Under the pieces are notes generated by a model. It ran no database searches. It saw only the letters and a program-made list of their open reading frames with translations, and was not told the origin of the DNA. The translations under genes and the position numbers were made by a program. Below are positions 9,419-15,992 of a DNA stretch of 64,000 nucleotides, one piece after another (the stretch's first letter is position 1; the number at the start of each line of letters is the position of its first letter). This DNA comes from UBA1240 sp045599185 (GTDB taxonomy: Bacteria; Spirochaetota; Spirochaetia; Treponematales; Treponemataceae). The stretch covers positions 310,001-374,000 of the forward strand of contig JAZRVO010000012.1 of the NCBI GenBank assembly GCA_045599185.1. Reading direction: 5' to 3'.

Positions 9419-10063
9419 ATGTTTGTAAAAGACGTAATGAAAGAAAATCCTTTCACCATAAACCCTGATGCAAGTGTTCTTGAAGCAAAGGAACTGATGC
9501 GCAAAAACAAGGTTTCTAAACTGCCGGTTGTAGACAAAGGCGGCGCGCTTGTTGGCATTATCACTGCAAACGACCTTCAGAAAGCGTCTCCAAGTCAGGC
9601 AACCAGCCTTGACATGTACGAAGTTGGCTATCTGCTTTCCAAGCTGAAAATTGAAAAAATTATGGTTAAAAACGTTAAAACCACCGGCATTGATACTCCG
9701 GTAGAAGATGCGGCTCAGCTGATGACAAGCTACAACATTGGTAGCCTTGTTGTTGTTAAAGACGACATTCTGGTGGGCATTGTTACCGAAACTGACCTTT
9801 TTGCATCGTTCATAAAAATGTTCAGTGCCAAAACCCATGCTTTGCGCGCGGCAATGGTTCTGGACGAACACCCGGGCGTTCTGTCTAAACTGGTAGATGC
9901 AATTGCGCAGAAAAACGGCAATATTGTTTCCCTTGTAACTTCTGATGCCGCCGATGACAACTTTAGAAAAGTTACCATTAAAGTTACCGGCGTAAGCACG
10001 GAAGATTTGTCGGCAATGATTTTTAATGTTGGCGGCACTTTGGAAGACATTCGTTCTGTTTAG
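9419..10063 (+). CDS. CBS-pair and ACT-domain sensor protein (AcuB-like)
   Basis: A soluble 214-residue protein with two CBS motifs (about 1-60 and 72-135, each with the hydrophobic pattern ending GIITANDL or GIVTETDL) and a C-terminal ACT-like domain (about 140-212). CBS pairs usually bind adenine nucleotides and ACT domains usually bind amino acids. It begins one base after livF with GGAGG inside the livF stop region and is followed by the operon's terminator, so it is a true member of the liv operon. The likely role is to sense cell energy and amino-acid level and tune uptake or a linked enzyme. That role is inferred from the domains and position. Confidence 0.9.
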   Translation: MFVKDVMKENPFTINPDASVLEAKELMRKNKVSKLPVVDKGGALVGIITANDLQKASPSQATSLDMYEVGYLLSKLKIEKIMVKNVKTTGIDTPVEDAAQLMTSYNIGSLVVVKDDILVGIVTETDLFASFIKMFSAKTHALRAAMVLDEHPGVLSKLVDAIAQKNGNIVSLVTSDAADDNFRKVTIKVTGVSTEDLSAMIFNVGGTLEDIRSV

Positions 10064-10145
10064 GGACGTTTATAAAGAAGAAAATTGTATGCGTGTTTTA
10101 AGGCGAAATAGCAGAAGGGCGTAAAACACCGTATTTTTTTTGACG

Positions 10146-10182
10146 AAGGCTTTAAAAATTCAATTTTTAAAGCCTTTATTTT
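10146..10182 (+). terminator. Terminator of the liv operon
   Basis: A perfect 15-bp inverted repeat, AAGGCTTTAAAAATT (10146-10160) and AATTTTTAAAGCCTT (10162-10176), is followed by TATTTTT. It lies 80 bases after the CBS-ACT gene. Confidence 0.85.
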
Positions 10183-10271
10183 TAATGTTTACTACAATTT
10201 AAAAACGGCAAAGGTTGGGTAAAAAATTAGCTGCGCCTTTGCTTTTTGCATTTAAACGGAACTGGAGAATT

Positions 10272-10919
10272 ATGTACAGACTTGTAATTTTTGATATGGA
10301 CGGCACGGTGCTTAACACGCTGGAAGATTTGGCAGACAACCTGAATGCGGCTTTGTCTTTGCACGGGTTTGTGCCGCGCACTTTGCATGAGGTAAGAAGT
10401 TTTGTCGGTAACGGTGCACTTAAACTGGTTAGCCGCGCCCTGCCGCCCGGTGTCAGTCAGGAAATTCTTCAGGCCGTTTATGAAGATTACAAGAAAATTT
10501 ACAATTCAAATGTAAACGGCAAAACCAGGCCTTACGACGGCATAATTGAACTTATGCAGAACCTTAAAAAAGCCGGTGTAAAAATTGCCGTTAACACAAA
10601 CAAGCCCCACGATGCAATGATTTTGCTTAACGAAGCCTATTTTGCAGGCCTGCTTGATTTTGCCCAGGGCGCGTTTGAAGATTTGCCCAAAAAGCCGGAT
10701 CCGGCCGGGGTTAACGCAATTTTGCAGAACCTGAAAATTGAAAAAGAACAGGCCGTTTATGTTGGCGACAGCGACGTAGATTTTTTTACCGCTCAAAATG
10801 CCTGTATTGATTCAATTGGCGTGCTTTGGGGCTTTAGGGACGAAAGCTATTTAAGGCAGTTTGGCTTTACCCGTTTTGCCGGTTCCGCCGCCGAATTGCA
10901 GAACCTGCTTTTGCAGTAA
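10272..10919 (+). CDS. HAD-superfamily phosphatase, phosphoglycolate phosphatase-like
   Basis: A 215-residue HAD hydrolase of the Gph/PGMB type. Motif I is FDMDGTVLNT with the nucleophile Asp and the general acid two residues later. The helical cap follows (about 15-80), motif II is in VNTNKP, motif III Lys lies in KKPDP and motif IV is VGDSDVDFFTA. The start at 10272 has GGAGAA upstream and begins directly with the Rossmann strand; the earlier in-frame ATG at 10215 would add an unlikely basic leader. The substrate is a small phosphomonoester; 2-phosphoglycolate is the closest family role but pyrophosphate or sugar phosphates are possible. Confidence 0.9.
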   Translation: MYRLVIFDMDGTVLNTLEDLADNLNAALSLHGFVPRTLHEVRSFVGNGALKLVSRALPPGVSQEILQAVYEDYKKIYNSNVNGKTRPYDGIIELMQNLKKAGVKIAVNTNKPHDAMILLNEAYFAGLLDFAQGAFEDLPKKPDPAGVNAILQNLKIEKEQAVYVGDSDVDFFTAQNACIDSIGVLWGFRDESYLRQFGFTRFAGSAAELQNLLLQ

Positions 10920-10944
10920 ATTTGAAAATATCGTTTAGCACGAA

Positions 10945-10978
10945 CGAATGGCTAGTTTGAAAAATTTATAAAAAGCAA
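10945..10978 (+). repeat. Dispersed A/T-rich repeat, copy 1
   Basis: The first 30 bases match 27 of 30 with 26181-26210, and both continue into an A run and GCAA. Both copies lie immediately 5' of hairpin-forming repeat DNA in intergenic regions and on the same strand. No coding frame crosses either copy. Confidence 0.6.
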
Positions 10979-10989
10979 TAAAAGCACAG

Positions 10990-11042
10990 ATTCCGAACCA
11001 AGTTCGGAATGATACTTTGTCATGCTGAACTTGGTTCAGCAT
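10990..11042. repeat. Twin perfect hairpins, REP-like
   Basis: Two 21-base units each form a perfect 9-bp stem with a 3-base loop: ATTCCGAAC-CAA-GTTCGGAAT (10990-11010) and ATGCTGAAC-TTG-GTTCAGCAT (11022-11042), 11 bases apart. The loops CAA and TTG are complementary, so the two units are diverged inverted copies, the arrangement seen in REP doublets (REPINs). There is no T run, so a terminator is unlikely. A degenerate relative of the first arm lies on the other strand near 33062-33080. With the preceding A/T repeat this fills most of the 316-base gap before the MarR gene. Confidence 0.75.
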
Positions 11043-11155
11043 CTAATTTGTTCCCAAAAAGAATCTAGTTCGTGACGAAAAAAAACTGTAAAATTCTGCA
11101 TTAAGTTCTAGCAAATAAATTACAATTTAAAACTTGTCAGCCGCAGAAAAATGCC

Positions 11156-11192
11156 GTAATATATTACAATAGAAAACCGTAAGATGTTACGG
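11156..11192. promoter_or_regulatory. Candidate operator palindromes before the MarR gene
   Basis: GTAATATATTAC (11156-11167) is a perfect 12-bp palindrome and CCGTAAGATGTTACGG (11177-11192) is a 6-4-6 inverted repeat. Both contain GTAA/TTAC half-sites and lie 44-80 bases before the MarR start. MarR proteins commonly repress their own gene through such sites, so autoregulation is a reasonable inference. The second repeat could also act as an RNA hairpin. Confidence 0.5.
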
Positions 11193-11235
11193 CTTTAATT
11201 TTTCAGCAAAATTTACAAAAAAAGGCAGGCATTGA

Positions 11236-11724
11236 ATGAGTGAACTGTTTGAACTGGCAGAAAACAACCGGCAAAGTAAAAGCGACTGCATTTTTACTTC
11301 GTTTTTAATTCTTCACAACCAGCTTTCTACCGCTTTTGACAAAATTCAGGGTGAATTAAGCACCAGGCAGTTTATGTCGGTTTTAATGCTTATCCGCTTT
11401 GGCGAAAAAACGCCTACGCTGACGGAACTTGGCAAAAGTCTTTGCTGCAGCAGGCAGAATGTTAAGCGCATTGCAGGCGACCTTGAAAAAATGGGTTTCG
11501 TTGAATTTGAGCAGGGCAGAAACAATTCAATTTTGGTAAAGCTTACGCCAAAAGCCCGCATTTATGCTGAAGGTTTTTTGCCGCATCATAATGCAACGCT
11601 GCAAAAGCTTTTTGCCGATTTCAGTGATACGGACATAAACGCCTTTTTCTACATTCTTAAAAAATTCCAGAAATCAATAGAAAATTTTTCAAAGGATGAA
11701 GGCAAGCCGGAAAAAGCGGAATAA
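11236..11724 (+). CDS. MarR-family transcriptional regulator
   Basis: A 162-residue winged-helix DNA-binding protein. The N-terminal dimerisation helices (about 15-45) precede the HTH: LTELGKSLCCSRQNVKRIAGDLEKMGFVEFE, then the wing with RNNSILVKLTPKA, matching the MarR pattern. MarR proteins respond to phenolics, oxidants or metals. Two adjacent cysteines (CC, about residue 74-75) within the recognition region might give redox sensitivity, which is speculation. The start at 11236 has AAGGCAGG upstream. The downstream gene is a chemoreceptor in the same direction, but 126 bases apart with a hairpin between, so co-regulation is uncertain. Confidence 0.88.
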   Translation: MSELFELAENNRQSKSDCIFTSFLILHNQLSTAFDKIQGELSTRQFMSVLMLIRFGEKTPTLTELGKSLCCSRQNVKRIAGDLEKMGFVEFEQGRNNSILVKLTPKARIYAEGFLPHHNATLQKLFADFSDTDINAFFYILKKFQKSIENFSKDEGKPEKAE

Positions 11725-11727
11725 CGG

Positions 11728-11744
11728 AAAAACCGCCGGTTTTT
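11728..11744 (+). terminator. Short terminator-like hairpin after the MarR gene
   Basis: AAAAACCG-C-CGGTTTTT is a perfect short inverted repeat right after the stop codon. The T run is within the stem and the loop is too tight to use fully, so efficiency is doubtful. Confidence 0.4.
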
Positions 11745-11850
11745 GAATTATTCAATTTGTAAAATAGATAATTGTTGTGCAATTATGTTTTTGCTAATTT
11801 GAATTGAATGGTGTAAAATATTTTATATTCGCATATTTACAGGTGGAATT

Positions 11851-13983
11851 ATGGCTAAATCGAAAGGCAAAAAAGTGAAAGTAATGGATGCCGTTGGCAT
11901 GGGAAAGAAAAAGTCAGTTGTAAAAATCATTACTTCGTTTGTTATTGCCGGATTTGTTGTATTTATTTTTGCTTTGTGTTTTCTGGCAAGCCAGGCTGTT
12001 ACCAGCGGACTGGAAAATTATTTTGCAGAACTTCTGGAAAACCATGTGCGGGCCTTTAACCAGGATCAGAGCCGTGTTATGAGCATTCTTTATAACCAGT
12101 GCCTTGGTACAAGTACTTCCGATGATTTTCTGGATGCAATGGATATAGGCAATTCAACCAGGGTTGTGCGCATTTTGAATACAGCAACCCGTTCTGCTAA
12201 TGCTACAAATACCTATGTTTTAAAACCAGACGGCACAATCTGGCATAATACCCATGTTGGCAATTTGCCAAGTACGTATTTTAAAGACAGCGAATTTTTC
12301 AAAACCAGTATTACCCGTTTCCCTATTGTTAAATATGCAGTTTTTGAAGACAGGGTTACTTCCTTAGCCATTAATCACTTTAAAACTAAAAACGGGGTAG
12401 AGGGCTATCTGCTTATAGAAAAAATCCTGAGCGACGAAAGCACCGTTGACTATTACAGAAGCCTTTTTGACTGTGAAATGACAATTTTCATTGACGATGA
12501 ACGTGTTGCTACAACAATTGTTCTGGATGATTATTCCCGTGCAATTGGAACAAAGCTTAATAACGATAACATTACGAAAATCACCTACGATGAAAATGAA
12601 ATTTTTTACGGCCATAACGTTATAAATAATGTTGATTACATTTCGGCTTATATGCCTGTTGACAGCTTTGAAAACATAAAAGGTATGTTCTTTTTCGGTC
12701 AAAGCCTTAAGCACATTAAAAAAGTACGCGGCATATTGATGGCGGTTTTAATTCCGGCAATTATTGTAGCCTGTATAATCCTGAACGTTCTGATTGCCCT
12801 TGTTCAGCAGATTTTCATTTTTAAGCCGCTTAAACTTGCATCAGGGGCAATTCACGCACTTGCCGACGATACGGAAGAAGCCGATTTGACTTACCGCATT
12901 GCATTCCACGCCAACAACGAATTTGGCCGCCTTTGCGACGACATTAACATGTTTTTGGGCAAGCAGCAGCAGCTTATAAAAGATATGAAAGACACCCAGA
13001 ACAAGCTTGAAGTTATCGGCGAACGGTTGGGCGAATCTTCTGTAGAAAGTGCCAGTGCAATCAGCCAGATTATGGCAAACATTGAAAGCGTGCGCCACAT
13101 GGCCAACAACCAGAGCAAGGCTATTGATGCTGCCAATGCCGAATTGCAGTCGGCAAATCAGGCAAGCGATGCCTTAATCAGTTCAATTGACGAACAGAGT
13201 CAGGGACTGGCACAGTCTTCTGCAAGCATAGAAGAAATGCTTGGTAATATTGCTGCCGTTACCCAGTCAATGGAAAAAATGTCCGGCGAGTTTACCGAAC
13301 TTGGCAAAGTAACCACCGAAGGTCAGAATATTCAGACTGAAGCAAACAAGAAAATTCAGCAGATGGCTGAACAGTCGCGGCTTTTGATAGAAGCTAACTC
13401 GGTAATTGCGCGCATTGCAAGCCAGACCAACCTTCTGGCAATGAACGCTGCTATCGAAGCCGCCCATGCCGGTGACGCTGGTTCAGGCTTCAGCGTTGTT
13501 GCAGATGAAATTCGCGCCCTTGCAGAAAACGCAAGCAAGCAAAGCCACATCATCGGTCAGCAGATGAAGGATATTACGTCTACAATCAATCAGGTTGTTG
13601 CATCTTCGCTTAGCAGCAAGCAGGCATTTAGTACAATTACTGCCAAGCTTAGCGATACGGACAATCTGGTTAAGGAAATGGGCGGCGCAATGGTTGAACA
13701 GAACGAAGCATCAAAATCTGTTCTGGATGCGCTTAAGGTTATTAACGAAGCTACCGCCGAAGTTAAGGACATGACCCAGGTTATGAAAGAAACCAACCAG
13801 AAAACAAACGATGCCATGCAGCAGATGACCCAAATTGCGCAGACTGTAAGCGGCAGTATGGACGAAATGGGTGCCGGTGCCGTGCAGATTAACAATGCGG
13901 CGCAGGGTGTTTCTAACATGGCGCAGGAAACAAAAGAAAACATCGGTTTGATGGAAGGACTGGTAAAACGCTTTAAGGTTTAG
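11851..13983 (+). CDS. Methyl-accepting chemotaxis protein with cache sensor domain
   Basis: A 710-residue transmembrane chemoreceptor. It has a basic cytoplasmic start, TM1 (about 24-48), a roughly 240-residue periplasmic region of the double-cache kind, TM2 (about 290-315), a HAMP segment and the cytoplasmic signalling domain. The highly conserved hairpin tip is visible as RIASQTNLLAMNAAIEAAHAG followed by GFSVVADEIRALAE, the surface that binds CheW and CheA. Several Gln/Glu pairs flank the tip as possible methylation sites. It would link an external small molecule to flagellar control. The ligand is unknown. No other chemotaxis gene lies next to it. Confidence 0.96.
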   Translation: MAKSKGKKVKVMDAVGMGKKKSVVKIITSFVIAGFVVFIFALCFLASQAVTSGLENYFAELLENHVRAFNQDQSRVMSILYNQCLGTSTSDDFLDAMDIGNSTRVVRILNTATRSANATNTYVLKPDGTIWHNTHVGNLPSTYFKDSEFFKTSITRFPIVKYAVFEDRVTSLAINHFKTKNGVEGYLLIEKILSDESTVDYYRSLFDCEMTIFIDDERVATTIVLDDYSRAIGTKLNNDNITKITYDENEIFYGHNVINNVDYISAYMPVDSFENIKGMFFFGQSLKHIKKVRGILMAVLIPAIIVACIILNVLIALVQQIFIFKPLKLASGAIHALADDTEEADLTYRIAFHANNEFGRLCDDINMFLGKQQQLIKDMKDTQNKLEVIGERLGESSVESASAISQIMANIESVRHMANNQSKAIDAANAELQSANQASDALISSIDEQSQGLAQSSASIEEMLGNIAAVTQSMEKMSGEFTELGKVTTEGQNIQTEANKKIQQMAEQSRLLIEANSVIARIASQTNLLAMNAAIEAAHAGDAGSGFSVVADEIRALAENASKQSHIIGQQMKDITSTINQVVASSLSSKQAFSTITAKLSDTDNLVKEMGGAMVEQNEASKSVLDALKVINEATAEVKDMTQVMKETNQKTNDAMQQMTQIAQTVSGSMDEMGAGAVQINNAAQGVSNMAQETKENIGLMEGLVKRFKV

Positions 13984-14023
13984 CCAGTGTTTTGCAGCCG
14001 TAAAATACTTAAAAATAAAAAAC

Positions 14024-14086
14024 CCGTTTAATTTTCAACAGGCGTACAATGCAACGCCTGCAGAAAATTAAACGGCTTTTTTATTT
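14024..14086. terminator. Bidirectional terminator between convergent genes
   Basis: CCGTTTAATTTTC (14024-14036) pairs with GAAAATTAAACGG (14063-14075); an inner CAGGCGT/ACGCCTG stem extends it. T runs lie on both sides: CTTTTTTATTT on the plus strand and the complement of AAAAATAAAAAA on the minus strand. It separates the chemoreceptor from the aminotransferase. Confidence 0.9.
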
Positions 14087-14132
14087 GTGGAAAAATCGCA
14101 TCACCTGTGGAAAACCTGCAAAGTTTTCCACA
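14086..14132. promoter_or_regulatory. Cluster of three TGTGGAAAA 9-mers (DnaA-box-like)
   Basis: TGTGGAAAA occurs at 14086-14094 and 14106-14114 and its complement TTTTCCACA at 14124-14132. They differ by one base from the classical DnaA box TTATCCACA. The last two form a perfect 10-bp inverted repeat with a 7-base spacer. The cluster lies between convergent genes where no promoter is needed. A similar cluster is at 40502-40551. DnaA binding is inferred, not shown. Confidence 0.45.
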
Positions 14133-14146
14133 AGGCAGTTTTTCTG

Positions 14147-15322
14147 TTATTTTCCGGCCTTCAAATCATTCATCATTTTTTCAATGCGGTTTAAGGCTTC
14201 TTTTATTTTGTTAATGTCTGTTGCGTAACAGCAGCGGATGAAACCTTCGCCGCCTACACCAAAGGCAGTGCCCGGTACAACGGCAACGTTGTATTCTTTT
14301 ATCAGTTTTGCGGCAAATTCTTCAGAAGAAAGCCCTGAAGAGCGGATGTCTACAAAGTAGTAAAAAGCGCCGTCCGGTTCACAGGCCGGCAAGCCTATTT
14401 CTGCAAAACGCGAACTCATTAAATTGCGGCGCTGCTGATAGCTTAAGCGCATTTTTTCAACTTCGTTTGCACAGTTTCTAAGCCCTTCAAGTGCGGCGTA
14501 CTGGCTCATAATTGGGGCACAGATTGTGCTGTACTGGTGCAGTTTGTGCACCTGTGCCATAAGATCTGCCGGGCATGCAACGTAACCGATGCGCCAGCCT
14601 GTCATTGCAAAAGCCTTGCTGAACCCGTTAAGAACAACGGCATAATCTTTCATGCCGGGCATTGAAGCAATTGAACAGTGCCTGTTATTGTCATAAACAA
14701 GTTCGCAGTAAACTTCGTCGCTGAAAACCCAAATCTGGTGCTTTACGCAAACTTCTGCAATTTTTGCCAGTTCTTCTTTGGGGCACATTCTGCCGGTAGG
14801 GTTTGAAGGTGAACAGAGCATTAAAACCTTGGTTTTAGGCGTAATCATTTTTTCAACTTCTTCGGCAGTTGGATAGAAGCCGGTTTTGCTTGTATCAAGG
14901 CGCACGATTTTGGCATCGCAAAGTTCGGCCAAAGGCTGGTAGCTTACGTAGCATGGTTCGCAAACTATAATTTCGTCGCCGGGGTTTAAAATTGCGCGCA
15001 TAACAGCATCTATTGCTTCGCTTACGCCAATGGTAATAAGAATTTCTTTTGCCGGGTCGTAGTGCAAATCGTATTTTGTTAAATATTTGGCAATTTCTTC
15101 CCTTAATTCGGTTAAGCCCCAGTTTGAAGTGTAGGAAGTGTGACCCTGTTCAAGGTGGTAAAAAGCTTCTTCACGCATTGCCCACGGGGTAGGAAAATCA
15201 GGTTCGCCTACACCAAGGGAAATGATGTCGTCGTGACCAATGCAAAGGTCAAAAAATTTGCGTATTGCAGACGGTGGAATTGTCTGCATTTTTTCTGAAA
15301 ATCTGTCAGTTCGTGTATTCAT
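14147..15322 (-). CDS. Class I/II pyridoxal-phosphate aminotransferase
   Basis: A 391-residue fold-type I aminotransferase of the AspC/PatA kind. Visible landmarks are the glycine-rich start (LGVGEPDFPTPWAM), the Asn in SNPTGR that contacts PLP, the Asp and Tyr in FSDEVYCELVYD, the Schiff-base Lys in LNGFSKAFAMTGWRIGY and the C-terminal substrate Arg in GFIRCCYA. It transfers amino groups between an amino acid and a 2-oxo acid; aspartate, alanine or aromatic substrates are all possible. The gene overlaps the Lrp/AsnC regulator by one base (TAATG), so the regulator and the enzyme are one transcript and probably respond to the same amino acid. Confidence 0.93.
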   Translation of the reverse strand: MNTRTDRFSEKMQTIPPSAIRKFFDLCIGHDDIISLGVGEPDFPTPWAMREEAFYHLEQGHTSYTSNWGLTELREEIAKYLTKYDLHYDPAKEILITIGVSEAIDAVMRAILNPGDEIIVCEPCYVSYQPLAELCDAKIVRLDTSKTGFYPTAEEVEKMITPKTKVLMLCSPSNPTGRMCPKEELAKIAEVCVKHQIWVFSDEVYCELVYDNNRHCSIASMPGMKDYAVVLNGFSKAFAMTGWRIGYVACPADLMAQVHKLHQYSTICAPIMSQYAALEGLRNCANEVEKMRLSYQQRRNLMSSRFAEIGLPACEPDGAFYYFVDIRSSGLSSEEFAAKLIKEYNVAVVPGTAFGVGGEGFIRCCYATDINKIKEALNRIEKMMNDLKAGK

Positions 15323-15807
15323 TATGCGCTAACTCCTTCGCGACGGTCTTTTTTCTCGTCAACGTAAACAATCTCGTTTTCTTTGTAAGTTTTCAAAACA
15401 AATGTGGTTTTTGTGCTGCGTACGCCTTCAAGTGTAGAAAGCTTGCGTGCAACAAAAAGGCTTACGTCCTGCAGGCTTTCTCCTTCAATTACAACCTGCA
15501 AATCGTAGCCGCCGCTCATCAGGTAAAGGGATTTTACCTGCGGGAAACGCCAGATTCTGTCGGCAATACCGTCAAATCCGTGTTCCCGTTCCGGCGTAAC
15601 CTGAATCTGTATTACAGCCTGCACCTTGTTTTTGCTGTCCGGGTCTTTTTCCGGGTTGCATATTGCTGAATATTTTAAAATAGTTCCGTCGTCTTCAAGT
15701 TTTTTTATGGCGGCTTTTACTTCGGCAGCAGTTTTTTTTGTCATGGCTGCAATGTCTTCGGCGGAAAGCCGGGCATTGTCCTTTAAAAGCGTTAAAATTT
15801 CTTCCAT
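15322..15807 (-). CDS. Lrp/AsnC-family transcriptional regulator
   Basis: A 161-residue regulator with an N-terminal helix-turn-helix (about 1-55, LSAEDIAAMTKKTAAEVKAAIKKLEDDGTI) and a C-terminal ACT-like RAM domain (about 68-150) containing the ligand-loop pattern LMSGGYDLQVVIEG. Lrp/AsnC proteins form octamers and respond to amino acids. It is the first gene of a two-gene unit with the aminotransferase, a common arrangement in which it controls that operon. A GGAGG site lies just before the start. It is divergent from purL over 185 bases, so it could also affect purL, but I see no defined operator. Confidence 0.93.
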   Translation of the reverse strand: MEEILTLLKDNARLSAEDIAAMTKKTAAEVKAAIKKLEDDGTILKYSAICNPEKDPDSKNKVQAVIQIQVTPEREHGFDGIADRIWRFPQVKSLYLMSGGYDLQVVIEGESLQDVSLFVARKLSTLEGVRSTKTTFVLKTYKENEIVYVDEKKDRREGVSA

Positions 15808-15957
15808 TATACGTTACCTCCAAAGCCGAAATTTACCGGAAAAAAGTTCCGGTTTTTTATAAAAGCTTTTATTTATAAGAATGGCTAAAAATTGCCTTAC
15901 TTTTAAAAGTTTATCATAAACGAGTAAAAATTATAACAGGCTAAAAAGTGTAAAGCA

Positions 15958-15986
15958 TTGTATTTTTTGTAAAATCTTCTTATACT
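15958..15986 (+). promoter_or_regulatory. Candidate purL promoter giving a near-leaderless mRNA
   Basis: TTGTAT (15958-15963) and TATACT (15981-15986) are separated by 17 bases. The ATG of purL is at 15993, about where transcription would start. No ribosome-binding site lies before that ATG. I saw no purine-riboswitch-like core in the gap. Confidence 0.5.
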
Positions 15987-15992
15987 TTTCAA

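Noticed and set aside
15808..15992. Purine-type riboswitch before purL
   Set aside because: I saw no conserved three-way-junction core, and the predicted transcription start leaves no leader.
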